A stretch of 56,185 bases of DNA from Flavobacterium sp. (GCF_021151785.1 NZ_JAGKWP010000003.1:1-56185), one strand, 5' to 3'; shown: positions 1 to 8,629, numbered from the stretch's first letter. The notes: a model not told the origin generated them from the sequence alone. Made by a program: numbers and translations.

Positions 1-12
1 TAATAACATATA

Positions 13-1692
13 TTAATAAGTAAAATTAGAAGTGAAAATTGTATTGTTATTTAGTTTATCTGTAACAATTAATTTAAACGCATTGAGTCCCGATTTTATT
101 TTCCCATCGGAGATATTATGAGTTAATTTTTTTGTTTTATAGTCATATTCCATTAAAATCCATTCATCGTTTAAATAAGCATTAAATGAATCTATTCCAG
201 ATAACATATCCGTTATTGATATGGTTAACGTATTTAATTTTGACACATTGCTTCCTTCAACAAAATTCGGATTAAAAACTCTAGGTGGTATGGTGTCTAA
301 GGCTACTTTAAACTTCCCAAAAGATTTTATTTTTGCTGAAAGTGTATTCCCTTTTCTAAAAGAACTATTATATTCCAATTGATAGCCATTAATGCCTGCA
401 ATAAATGCTTTTTTTTGTTCTTCTTCCGATAGTTTAGATATATCAAATGAAATTGTCATGGCACTTTGCATAGCCTCATAATTAGAATCCATTAATAAAA
501 CCCCATTAGTTTCCTCAATATTTAAAAAACAATTTTCATAAAATAAATTGGGTGGAAAATAGACTGAAGCCGTTTCAAACTCAAAATTATAATCGTTTTT
601 TGCCTTGATAAAGTATTTTCCTTTACTTGTTTGTGGCAATAGAGGCTCATCTTTGTATTCAAGCGGAATATTAACAATAGTTTTATTTCCATGATAATCA
701 CTCACTTCAATTTTATAATTATAGCTATTATTCTTTTTAACTTGAACTCCGTTCATTTTTTTGTTCTCTTGTACCAAAGATAATGGATAAGGTACTTTAG
801 AAAATAATTTTTGGTATCGTTGCTTTAGTAATTTAAACTTTTTAAAATCAATGAAATAATTTATATGCCTAGATTCATCGAAAGCAAATGTATCAAATTG
901 ATAGCCGAAATGTGGTGTTCCATTCAAAAAAGCTTGAACTTTATATACCCCATTTTTATTGTATATATTAGTTAGTTGATCATAAGAGTTGATTGCAAAA
1001 CCAACAACTCCATTTGTATAAACCTTATTAGATAAATAACTTCCATCAGGTTGTTTAAGTAGAGTTAAGGCAATTGGGGCATTACTTTTATTTACCATCG
1101 TAGAATCATTCATAGGATAAACCATTACACTACTTACTTCTGGTGCCTTGTCATCCCTAATTAATCGATTCATTCCAAAAGCCATGGGGTTAATGATTCT
1201 TTCTGTGTAAGTATCCCTAAATTCAAAATGCAAATGAGGTCCTGCACTGCCACCTGAATTTCCTGAATAAGCAATAATATCACCTTTTTTTACAGGAAAA
1301 ACTGTTGGATACAAATAAGTTTCAACCTCATAATTTTTCTCTTTGTATTGAAGATTTTTAATGTACTCCTCAATCTTTCCTTCATATTTCTGTAAATGTC
1401 CATAAACAGAAGTATATCCGTTGGGATGTGTAATGTAAATGGCTTTACCATAACCAAAAACACTTACCTTAATTCGCGACACATAACCATCTGCGGCAGC
1501 ATAAACAGGTAAACCTTCTACATTATTAGTTCGAATATCTAAACCAGAATGAAAATGATTTGTTCTTAATTCACCAAATGTTCCAGATAAATTAATAGGT
1601 ATATCTAACGGAGACCTAAAATAATCTTTGGGATATTGAGCAAATAAAATTGCTGTGGTGAATAAAAAATAAATGGCAATTAATTTCTTCAT
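13..1692 (-). CDS. Secreted M23-family metallopeptidase (LytM type)
   Basis: Predicted periplasmic or outer-membrane zinc endopeptidase that cuts peptidoglycan cross-bridges or helps control other hydrolases. Residues 1-19 form a signal peptide ending in LFAQ. The M23 fold covers about residues 35-170 and keeps all zinc ligands: H48 and D52 in HFHSGLD, and H153/H155 in GPHLHFEFRD. The remaining 380 or so residues are a long C-terminal extension, predicted beta-rich, with no family I recognise; M23 proteins of about 560 residues with this layout are common in Flavobacteriia. The gene is transcribed alone and leftward from a good promoter at 1711-1740. ATG 1692 starts the signal peptide directly, so the start is secure. 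The family assignment is firm; the true substrate is inferred. Confidence 0.9.
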   Translation of the reverse strand: MKKLIAIYFLFTTAILFAQYPKDYFRSPLDIPINLSGTFGELRTNHFHSGLDIRTNNVEGLPVYAAADGYVSRIKVSVFGYGKAIYITHPNGYTSVYGHLQKYEGKIEEYIKNLQYKEKNYEVETYLYPTVFPVKKGDIIAYSGNSGGSAGPHLHFEFRDTYTERIINPMAFGMNRLIRDDKAPEVSSVMVYPMNDSTMVNKSNAPIALTLLKQPDGSYLSNKVYTNGVVGFAINSYDQLTNIYNKNGVYKVQAFLNGTPHFGYQFDTFAFDESRHINYFIDFKKFKLLKQRYQKLFSKVPYPLSLVQENKKMNGVQVKKNNSYNYKIEVSDYHGNKTIVNIPLEYKDEPLLPQTSKGKYFIKAKNDYNFEFETASVYFPPNLFYENCFLNIEETNGVLLMDSNYEAMQSAMTISFDISKLSEEEQKKAFIAGINGYQLEYNSSFRKGNTLSAKIKSFGKFKVALDTIPPRVFNPNFVEGSNVSKLNTLTISITDMLSGIDSFNAYLNDEWILMEYDYKTKKLTHNISDGKIKSGLNAFKLIVTDKLNNNTIFTSNFTY

Positions 1693-1988
1693 TAATCTTT
1701 GGCTTTGGTGCTAAAATACAAAAATCAAGTGCAATAGCAATGAGAATGTTCAAATTCAAAACTAAATTCTATATATTTCTTTCTAGTTTTCTAAATAAAT
1801 TTCCACATCCGCTTCCTTCAATTAGAATTAAAAATAAATTAACATTAATAAAATCAGTTCATTAGAAATCATTAACAACTCGTTATCAATTTGTTATCAT
1901 TCATCTTTAACGTTTTGGCACACGACTTGAAATAGATTAATCAAACAGTAATGTTTTAAAAGATGTTAAACCATTAAAAAGTAAGATT
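1693..1988. other. Longest gene-free stretch, between divergent genes
   Basis: These 296 bases separate the leftward peptidase gene from the rightward secreted-protein gene. Apart from the leftward promoter at its left edge I see no open frame, RNA gene or strong hairpin. No exact TAnnTTTG element precedes the rightward gene; the nearest look-alike is TAACGTTTTG near 1908-1917, one or two bases too long. Confidence 0.5.
1711..1740 (-). promoter_or_regulatory. Bacteroidetes-type promoter of the M23 peptidase gene
   Basis: Read on the minus strand: TTG (1738-1740), a 19-base spacer, then TATTTTAG (1711-1718), one mismatch from the TAnnTTTG -7 element. It ends 18 bases before ATG 1692. Confidence 0.6.
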
Positions 1989-2660
1989 ATGAAAAAAATT
2001 ACATTTTTAGTTGCAAGTTTATTTTTAGTATTAAACGCAGCGGTGGCTCAAGAAACAGAACGAGGAAGAGGTCCAAGAGTAGAATATCATAATTCATACG
2101 CTATAAATTATAGAGAGGCAGAACCAATTGTATTTAGAGAAAGAGGTATTGAATTTTTTGTATTCCCAACAGGAGATTTCGATTTTAATACTGTAATCAA
2201 TGGTCCAAGACCTAGACGTGGAAGCATCAATGAGACATATGGCGCTCCAAGAGTTGAAGACAGAGGTATTCGAGGCGTACGAATTGAACACGACAGTTAC
2301 GGAAGAGTGCGCCGAGTAGGAAATGTATTCATCAATTATGATTACTACGGAAGAGTAAAAAGAATTGGTAGTGTTTATATGACTTATAATAGTTTTGCCT
2401 TAACAAGAATTGGTGGAATGCGAATTTTCTACAACTATCATGGTGAAATTATCGGGGTAAGTGGATTTGTAAATGGTTACGGTGGCTATGCTTACAACCC
2501 TTGTCCAACTGGATATAATGGTGGTGGACATGACTATGATGAGGATTGGTATGAAGATGAGGGTGATTTTTACTACTACAAAAAAGATGGTACAAAAGAA
2601 AAAATGAAAAAAGAAGACGTAGATGCCATCAAAAAAGATGCATTAGAAAGAAAAGGTTAA
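1989..2660 (+). CDS. Small secreted protein with tandem beta-strand repeats, function unknown
   Basis: A 223-residue exported protein. Residues 1-20 are a signal peptide ending in AAVA before a glutamine. The middle (about residues 98-160) holds at least three imperfect repeats of about 20 residues built on the pattern YGRVxRIGxVxIxYD, which should form short beta hairpins. A Gly/Tyr-rich stretch and an acidic patch (YDEDWYEDEGD) follow, and the tail is highly charged and lysine-rich. No catalytic motif is visible. It stands alone between an M23 peptidase on the opposite strand and a terminator at 2696-2727. It could be an envelope structural or adhesive protein, but that is only a guess; similar small proteins are widespread in Flavobacteriia as hypotheticals. 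Confidence 0.75.
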   Translation: MKKITFLVASLFLVLNAAVAQETERGRGPRVEYHNSYAINYREAEPIVFRERGIEFFVFPTGDFDFNTVINGPRPRRGSINETYGAPRVEDRGIRGVRIEHDSYGRVRRVGNVFINYDYYGRVKRIGSVYMTYNSFALTRIGGMRIFYNYHGEIIGVSGFVNGYGGYAYNPCPTGYNGGGHDYDEDWYEDEGDFYYYKKDGTKEKMKKEDVDAIKKDALERKG

Positions 2661-2695
2661 AATTATATAGTTTGAAATTGGTTAGTTGATTGAAG

Positions 2696-2727
2696 TCCTG
2701 CGGAGTATTTACGAAGCAGGATTTTTT
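2696..2727 (+). terminator. Intrinsic terminator of the small secreted protein gene
   Basis: Arms TCCTGC (2696-2701) and GCAGGA (2716-2721) are followed by a T run on the plus strand. The right part lies inside the last codons of the convergent flippase gene. Confidence 0.65.
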
Positions 2728-4196
2728 ATTTGTAATACCTTTGAAATAATATTTCGCATCACATAATTAATATCTGAGGATACTTTTAAAACATAATTAA
2801 TAACCAAATAAAAAATCGTGACTAAAATGGATTTCAATAGTATATTAATAATGGGATGAAAAGAAAACTCCCAAAAATAAAACACAAAAAAAGTAAGTAC
2901 CGTAATCCCTAAAGAAATTAAATTTTTGATTGTAAAGGGAAATAATTTCATTTTAACAACTACAAAAAACAACTTCGCCAAACTATATAACGTTATGGCT
3001 ATTAAAGTAGCTATTGCAGCACCATTTAATCCAAATTCTGGAATAAAGTACATGTTCAACAAAACAATAACCACCACTAAAAGCACCCCTAAAAGTAAAA
3101 CAGCTCTATAGTATTTCGAATTGAAAATAATGGCGTTATTTATACCTAAAATTAAATCAAAATATTTAGACAATCCAATGGTAAAAACAACAAATACTCC
3201 TTGTCGATACCCTTCATCAGGCAATAAATTATAAACCTGATTTAAATTAACTAATATTCCAATATAAAGTAAGCCTCCAATGACTTGTAAACTAACCGAC
3301 GACTTTTTATACAACTCATTCAACTCCTCCCATTTTTTTTCACTCATTAGTTTTGCAGTAATAGGATAGGTTATTTGGTGCATGGCACGCATGGGTACAG
3401 AAATAACTAATGCCATGAAAATAGCCACATTGTAAAAAGCAATATTATCAATTTTCAAATACTTATTAATCATATACTTATCGATATCCAACAACATATT
3501 GGCTACACTAGCCGATAAAATAATGAAAACCGTATACGTTAAGATGGCTTTACTTTGTTTTGGTACTTTGAAATGCAATCGGATTCGTTTTACTCGATTT
3601 GCTGAATACATAATCATGAGTAAACTGATTCCATACACAAACACCAAAGAATAAATAAAATCAGATTGAGATAGATACTCATAATATACTGCAAACAATA
3701 AAATAGTAATCAATATTCGAACAAAAACTTCTTTTACGAAGGAACCAAAAACTGATTTCATATGTGCTCGTAACCAAGCATAAAATATTTCAAAATACCC
3801 CATGAACAATCCTATGATTGGAATAATCCAAACAAAATCGTACACAATGGCATTTTCTTTGGATTCATAGGCAGCTATGGTATCATAAAATCCATAAAAA
3901 AACACTAAAGCTGGAATGACAAATACCAGAGGAACCAGTAACATATAGGTCATGTACTTATTTAAATCTTCCTCCGTTTTGTTATGTTCATTAAAAAATT
4001 TAATTAACGTATTTTGAATTCCAAAAGACAATAATGGGTATAAAATATTAGCCGTAGAAAGTACATATCCGGTTAAACCAACATAGTCTTTCCCCAAAAA
4101 ATAAGGATACATAAACAACGTATTAGCTCCACCAATAGCAAAACCAATAAAGGTTATGATGGTATTTTTTATAGATTGTTTAATGACGATTCCCAT
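2709..4196 (-). CDS. Polysaccharide flippase (Wzx/MATE-like, MOP superfamily)
   Basis: A 495-residue polytopic inner-membrane protein of the oligosaccharide flippase family, with about 12-14 hydrophobic segments from residue 10 to 490. It would move undecaprenyl-linked sugar units across the inner membrane. The N-terminus (IKNTIITFIGFAIGGANTLFMYPY) is typical of the polysaccharide biosynthesis C-terminal/flippase group in Flavobacteriia. It is the last gene of a leftward run: the glycosyltransferase stop is only 7 bases upstream. The immediate neighbours (glycosyltransferase, YfhO-like protein) support a role in building or exporting a surface glycan. The substrate cannot be told from sequence. 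Confidence 0.85.
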   Translation of the reverse strand: MGIVIKQSIKNTIITFIGFAIGGANTLFMYPYFLGKDYVGLTGYVLSTANILYPLLSFGIQNTLIKFFNEHNKTEEDLNKYMTYMLLVPLVFVIPALVFFYGFYDTIAAYESKENAIVYDFVWIIPIIGLFMGYFEIFYAWLRAHMKSVFGSFVKEVFVRILITILLFAVYYEYLSQSDFIYSLVFVYGISLLMIMYSANRVKRIRLHFKVPKQSKAILTYTVFIILSASVANMLLDIDKYMINKYLKIDNIAFYNVAIFMALVISVPMRAMHQITYPITAKLMSEKKWEELNELYKKSSVSLQVIGGLLYIGILVNLNQVYNLLPDEGYRQGVFVVFTIGLSKYFDLILGINNAIIFNSKYYRAVLLLGVLLVVVIVLLNMYFIPEFGLNGAAIATLIAITLYSLAKLFFVVVKMKLFPFTIKNLISLGITVLTFFVFYFWEFSFHPIINILLKSILVTIFYLVINYVLKVSSDINYVMRNIISKVLQIKNPAS

Positions 4197-4203
4197 AATT
4201 TGA

Positions 4204-5502
4204 TTACGAATTTGAAGAAAGTAATTGTGCCAATTGCGCGGTTAAATTCTTTCTGCTGTATTGTTGTAAACCCACGGCATGAACTTTTAAATTAGCATTC
4301 AAATATTGTTGAAATTGCTCTAAAACAGTAGCTTTTAATGCTTCTTTTTCATGGTATTGGAAAAACACACCGGTATTTGTAGATTTAATAATCGATTCAA
4401 AATCAGAATCTTTTGGCCCAATGGCTAAAATAGGACGCTCAGACACCATATATTCAAATAATTTCCCTGGAATGATGCATTTGGTTTCTTCAGAATCTAT
4501 TTCAATTAACAACAATACTTGTGAAGATCTCTGCTGAATTAAAGCTTCTTCATGCGAAACATAACCTAGATTATTTACATAATTATCTAAATGATAGTCT
4601 GAAATTGATTGCAACACTTCTTTACTTACGGCACCGATTAACTTCAACTGAAAATGCTGAGCAAACGCTTCATTTTCTTGAATTAATTCTGCTAAAGATT
4701 CCCATAAAATTTGCGGATTTCTTTGTGATAAAAAAGAACCAATATGCGCCATGGTAAATTTAGCATCTAAGGGCTTCCTCTCTACTTGCTCCACATCATA
4801 ACCATTTGTTATAACTTCAATAGGTCGAGAGGTCAATACTTGAAATTCTTTTTTAGTTGTGGGAGAAGTCACTAAAACCGTATCACAGTTATTTAACACT
4901 TCTGCTTCCCATTTTTTATGTTTCTTTGCTGCCCAAGTACTTAACTTCAGTTCTTTATGGTAACCAATGGTGGTCCAAGGATCACGAAAATCGGCTATCC
5001 AATTAATTTTTAACTGTTTTTTTAAGGCTAAACCTATCAAATGTAAACTATGAGGTGGTCCAGTAGTAATAACCGTTTCTATATGATTTTCTTGAATGTA
5101 CTTTTTTAAAAAGTTCACAGAAGGTTTCACCCAAAATACACGGGCATCAGGAATAAAAATATTACCGCGAATCCACAACATCATTTTTTCAACCAAAGAT
5201 TGTTTTTTATCTTTTGTGATAATCCCAGCACTTATTTTCTTGGTCTTATTTTTAGAAAAAACAGAAGCCAAAGCATAAGGTTCGAAAATCTTATTTTTTA
5301 AAATAATTGCCTTTTCGTTTACATCACTTATCAATTTTTCATCCAATAAAGGATAGTTGGGATTTTCTGGAATGTAAACAATGGGTTGAATTCCAAAATC
5401 GGGCAAATATTTCACAAATTTCAACCAACGCTGCACGCCCGGACCTCCTGCAGGTGGCCAGTAATAACTAACGATTAAAACTTTTTTTGTTGGACTTTCC
5501 AA
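4204..5502 (-). CDS. Glycosyltransferase, GT-B fold (GT4-like), TTG start
   Basis: Cytoplasmic glycosyltransferase of 432 residues. It opens with KKVLIVSYYWPPAGGPGVQR, an N-terminal loop characteristic of a Bacteroidota GT4-like family. The C-terminal Rossmann half contains IIPGKLFEYMVSERPILAIG (about residues 340-360), the region where donor nucleotide-sugars bind, including the conserved acidic residue of the FEYM motif. No ATG lies in frame between the upstream stop codon and this conserved N-terminus. The only usable start is TTG at 5502, five bases after the stop of the nucleotidyltransferase-fold gene, which suggests translational coupling. It probably works with the flippase 7 bases downstream and the YfhO-like protein upstream. 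Donor and acceptor sugars are unknown. Confidence 0.87.
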   Translation of the reverse strand: MESPTKKVLIVSYYWPPAGGPGVQRWLKFVKYLPDFGIQPIVYIPENPNYPLLDEKLISDVNEKAIILKNKIFEPYALASVFSKNKTKKISAGIITKDKKQSLVEKMMLWIRGNIFIPDARVFWVKPSVNFLKKYIQENHIETVITTGPPHSLHLIGLALKKQLKINWIADFRDPWTTIGYHKELKLSTWAAKKHKKWEAEVLNNCDTVLVTSPTTKKEFQVLTSRPIEVITNGYDVEQVERKPLDAKFTMAHIGSFLSQRNPQILWESLAELIQENEAFAQHFQLKLIGAVSKEVLQSISDYHLDNYVNNLGYVSHEEALIQQRSSQVLLLIEIDSEETKCIIPGKLFEYMVSERPILAIGPKDSDFESIIKSTNTGVFFQYHEKEALKATVLEQFQQYLNANLKVHAVGLQQYSRKNLTAQLAQLLSSNS

Positions 5503-5507
5503 AATAA

Positions 5508-5981
5508 CTAATCTAATTTATTTTCTTTTGAATTGACTTTATTTAATTCTTCAATATCTAAAATGTCTTTAATCCGATTAGCTGCAAATTTAGATTTAAT
5601 TAAATTTTCATAATCAATAAAATTAACTTTCACCCCTGTAATTTCAACAACTGTTGCGTTATTTAACAACTCATCAAAAGAGATATCTTCAAGTCCTTTT
5701 ACACTTGTCATTAAGTCTAATCGCATTCCAAAACCAATATTTACATCTGTATATCCAGGAATAAATTGCATCGTTTCAACATTTGGAAATTCTATTAATT
5801 TTGATGCTTTAAGCGCTTTATTAAGTTTTAAACGATTTTCTAAGGTATCCTTGAAAAAAACATTCATATCACCCGTATTTCTATTATACCCATAAATATT
5901 AACAGCAAAACCTCCAATAATAATATATTCTAATTTTTCTAAATCAAAATTTTTCCAAATCTCAAAAACTTCAGGTATCAT
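5508..5981 (-). CDS. Nucleotidyltransferase-fold protein (MNT/DUF6036-like), altered catalytic motif
   Basis: A 157-residue protein with the start of a polymerase-beta-type nucleotidyltransferase fold: YIIIGGFAVNIYGYNRNTGDMN. The GG at residues 23-24 and D38 match the GGxAx..TxDhD signature, but the second carboxylate of the D-x-D pair is asparagine (N40, codon AAT at 5862-5864). A later acidic residue in RLDLM (D89) could be the third ligand. Proteins of this size are minimal nucleotidyltransferases, often one half of toxin-antitoxin pairs or AbiE-like systems. Its ATG overlaps the TAA of a 44-residue gene (TAATG), and the TTG start of the glycosyltransferase lies five bases past its stop. 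The fold is fairly sure; enzymatic activity is doubtful and the biological role unknown. Confidence 0.75.
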   Translation of the reverse strand: MIPEVFEIWKNFDLEKLEYIIIGGFAVNIYGYNRNTGDMNVFFKDTLENRLKLNKALKASKLIEFPNVETMQFIPGYTDVNIGFGMRLDLMTSVKGLEDISFDELLNNATVVEITGVKVNFIDYENLIKSKFAANRIKDILDIEELNKVNSKENKLD

Positions 5982-6115
5982 TATTTCTTAATTTTAATAA
6001 TTTTTGCAGTTTTTAAAGCATAGGATATTTCAATTAATTTCATTAATCGCTCTAACCTTTCAAAATAGGATAAAGATTGCATCTCAATGATATGTTCTTT
6101 TTCAGATTTTGTCAT
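5981..6115 (-). CDS. 44-residue protein coupled to the nucleotidyltransferase-fold gene
   Basis: A short open frame from ATG 6115 to TAA 5983-5981. The peptide starts MTKSEKEHIIEMQSLSYFER and ends in a basic tail, KTAKIIKIKK. It looks like two short amphipathic helices with no signal peptide. Its stop shares one base with the ATG of the next gene (TAATG), a classical translational-coupling arrangement. It starts 16 bases after the stop of the YfhO-like gene. The tight fit between two real genes and the compositional match to coding sequence argue that it is expressed. It may be the partner of the nucleotidyltransferase-fold protein, as in HEPN/MNT pairs, but it is much shorter than a HEPN domain and has no RX4-6H motif. 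I do not recognise a family. Confidence 0.6.
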   Translation of the reverse strand: MTKSEKEHIIEMQSLSYFERLERLMKLIEISYALKTAKIIKIKK

Positions 6116-6131
6116 TTTATAGCATTACAAA

Positions 6132-8570
6132 TTATTGAGCAACTTCCTGAGTTTTCTTTCTCCAATAAAAAATACCTAATCCAATTACACCCAACATTAA
6201 AACAGAGCTAATTAATGCAATCATTCCCCCTGTTTTTACTACTTCAGGTTCAAATTTGAATTCAATAGTATGTTTCCCGGCTGGAATTTGCAATCCTCGT
6301 AAAACATAATTTACATTTAAGATTGTTGCTTCTTTTCCATCAATAGTAGCTTTCCAACCTTTAGGGTAATAAATTTCAGAAAACACCCCAAAACCAGCGT
6401 TTGAATTAGATGAAGTATATTTCAAATAGTTTGGTTTATAGGTTTCTAATTTTATGGTTGCTGTGGTATCTTTTATATAACTAGTTGGTAAGCCTTTACC
6501 TTTTATTAATGTTCCAAAATCATACAAGTTAAATGTGGCCTCATCCTTCGTTTTTAAAGAATTTAAAGCTTTCATTTCTTCATCCGCTGAATTTACTTTT
6601 TTAATTTTTGAGACAAACCAAGCATTTCCATTGGCATTTGGATTTTGCAAGGCCATTGGCGCTCCTTGTTCATTCGTTTGAATCACATATTTTGTATTCA
6701 ACATGTTTAATGCTTCAATATTATTCTTAGCAATTTGGTAATCAAACAACTCTTGCATTTTTTTTGGCTTGGCTGCATGATAACCGCCGATTGATTTATG
6801 GAAGAAAGAAGCACGAGCACTGTTCATATTTCCATCCATTTCGAAAACTCTAAAATGTGATTTATCTTCAAGAATTCGTTTATCGGCTTCTGTTTCTTCA
6901 AAAGGACGTTCAATTTGTGATTTCGATACAAAATCTTCCGCTTTAACGTAATTTTTAGCCACAAAGAATAAATCGAAAACCATTACTAAACCAACTAAAA
7001 GTACGGTATTGAATTGTGAAAATGTCTTTTTAGTATAGAAAAACAGAACTGCAAAAGCAACCGCTAAAAACCCTAAGGAACGATAAATAGTAGAAAAATA
7101 CATAGCTTTTCTATCTTCTTTCAATACATCCATAAAATTAGCCCCATATTGTTTCGCATAAAACTCGTCATTTAAACTTGTAAATGAGAACGATCCGCTC
7201 AACAACAATAACATTACTAATATTCCCGCTACAATTCCACCTGCATATAACAATGATTTGCCGCGCTCAGTTTCATCACTATTCACAAATGCAGATAATC
7301 CTAAAATAGCTAAAACAGGCATGCACAATTCTAATAAAACTTGAATGGATGAAACCGCTCTAAATTTATTGTACATAGGTACATAATTGATGAAAAAATC
7401 GGTTAAAGGAGCAAAATGTTTACCCCAAGAAAGAGCCAATGAAAACACCACACCCACTGCCAATGCATATTTAATTTTTCGTTTTTCAACAAATAATGCA
7501 AGTATTGCCAAAAAGAAAACTACTATTCCTATATAAGCAGGAGCGGCAACAATAGGCTGTTCTCCCCAATAAGTTGGCATGTGTTTTACCAAATTTACAG
7601 CTTCACTTTCAGGAACATTTTGTGCTACAATAAATTGGTACATCGATGAATCCGTCCCTAAATCTTCTGCATTAGAACCACCAAATAATTTGGGAGCAAT
7701 CAAATTTAAACTTTCAGCAATACCATAACTGTATTCGGTAATGTAGGCATAACTCATAGCGTTGGAATCGGACTTTTTCTTTCCATTCGCATCAAAAGTC
7801 AATTCACTATTACTTCTTGTTGAATTAGTAGCATATTCAGAGGTAGCCATTAAGTTTGTAGCATTCACACCAACTGCTAATAAGGCTCCTATTCCAAAAA
7901 TAGCCAATGATTTAATTAAATGTTTAAAATCTTTTTCTTTACTAATTTCAATAACATAATATCCACCAACAATCAGAAGTAAAAACAAAAAGTAATATGT
8001 CATTTGAAAGTGATTAGCTTGTATTTCAAGTGCTGCAGCAATCATAGTTACTATTCCTCCAAGTACATATCTTTTTTGAAATACCCACAATACACCAGCC
8101 AAAACTAGTGGCATATAGGCAATTGCATGCGCTTTAGCATTATGACCAACGCCTAAAATAATAATTAAATAGGTAGAAAAACCAAAGGCTAATGCACCAA
8201 AAAATGCTTTTAATGGTTTTATTTTAAGACTTAACATTAAAACATAAAATCCAAGGAAATACAAAAATAAATAGTCCGCTGGTCTAGGTAAAAATCGCAA
8301 TACACTATCCAAATCTTTTATATAATGGTGAGGATATTTAGCCCCTAATTGATAGGTTGGCATACCTCCAAAGGCACTATTAGTCCAATAAGGTTCTTCA
8401 TTATACTCTTTTCTGAAGTCGATTTGCTCTTTAGCCATACCGGTATATTGAGCTATATCCGATTGAAAAATTTGTTTTCCTTGCAGAGTAGGATAGAAAT
8501 AAATTAATGCAATTGCAATAAAACCAATTAATGCGTAAAGATGTGGTGCAAACTTATTTAAGTTTTTCAT
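6132..8570 (-). CDS. YfhO-family polytopic membrane protein (GT-C-like)
   Basis: An 812-residue inner-membrane protein. About ten to twelve hydrophobic segments occupy residues 10-540, then a soluble domain of about 240 residues (roughly 550-780) contains the pattern GFGVFSEIYYPKGWKATIDG seen near the end of YfhO proteins. A last membrane helix ends the chain before a lysine-rich tail. Early loops hold the acidic residue SDIAQY and the FGGMPTYQ motif typical of the family. YfhO proteins resemble GT-C lipid-linked sugar transferases and are linked to glycosylation of surface polymers in other phyla. It heads the leftward run that includes a glycosyltransferase and flippase, matching a glycan role. 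Which sugar it transfers, or whether it does, is unknown. Confidence 0.88.
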   Translation of the reverse strand: MKNLNKFAPHLYALIGFIAIALIYFYPTLQGKQIFQSDIAQYTGMAKEQIDFRKEYNEEPYWTNSAFGGMPTYQLGAKYPHHYIKDLDSVLRFLPRPADYLFLYFLGFYVLMLSLKIKPLKAFFGALAFGFSTYLIIILGVGHNAKAHAIAYMPLVLAGVLWVFQKRYVLGGIVTMIAAALEIQANHFQMTYYFLFLLLIVGGYYVIEISKEKDFKHLIKSLAIFGIGALLAVGVNATNLMATSEYATNSTRSNSELTFDANGKKKSDSNAMSYAYITEYSYGIAESLNLIAPKLFGGSNAEDLGTDSSMYQFIVAQNVPESEAVNLVKHMPTYWGEQPIVAAPAYIGIVVFFLAILALFVEKRKIKYALAVGVVFSLALSWGKHFAPLTDFFINYVPMYNKFRAVSSIQVLLELCMPVLAILGLSAFVNSDETERGKSLLYAGGIVAGILVMLLLLSGSFSFTSLNDEFYAKQYGANFMDVLKEDRKAMYFSTIYRSLGFLAVAFAVLFFYTKKTFSQFNTVLLVGLVMVFDLFFVAKNYVKAEDFVSKSQIERPFEETEADKRILEDKSHFRVFEMDGNMNSARASFFHKSIGGYHAAKPKKMQELFDYQIAKNNIEALNMLNTKYVIQTNEQGAPMALQNPNANGNAWFVSKIKKVNSADEEMKALNSLKTKDEATFNLYDFGTLIKGKGLPTSYIKDTTATIKLETYKPNYLKYTSSNSNAGFGVFSEIYYPKGWKATIDGKEATILNVNYVLRGLQIPAGKHTIEFKFEPEVVKTGGMIALISSVLMLGVIGLGIFYWRKKTQEVAQ

Positions 8571-8595
8571 TTTATAGTTTGGATTAAATAATGTA

Positions 8596-8603
8596 CAAAA
8601 ATA
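8596..8603 (-). promoter_or_regulatory. -7 element of the YfhO-like gene, fused to a terminator
   Basis: TATTTTTG on the minus strand is an exact TAnnTTTG element, 25 bases before ATG 8570. Its T residues belong to the T run of the terminator at 8604-8625. No TTG is seen 19 bases upstream. Confidence 0.55.
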
Positions 8604-8625
8604 AAAAAACTCCGATTAATCGGAG
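8604..8625 (-). terminator. Intrinsic terminator of the DUF4834 gene
   Basis: The perfect 16-base palindrome CTCCGATTAATCGGAG (8610-8625) starts four bases after the DUF4834 stop and is followed on the minus strand by seven T residues. Confidence 0.75.
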
Positions 8626-8629
8626 CATT

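Noticed and set aside
5981..6115. The 44-residue protein as a HEPN toxin
   Set aside because: It is far too short for a HEPN domain and lacks an RX4-6H motif.
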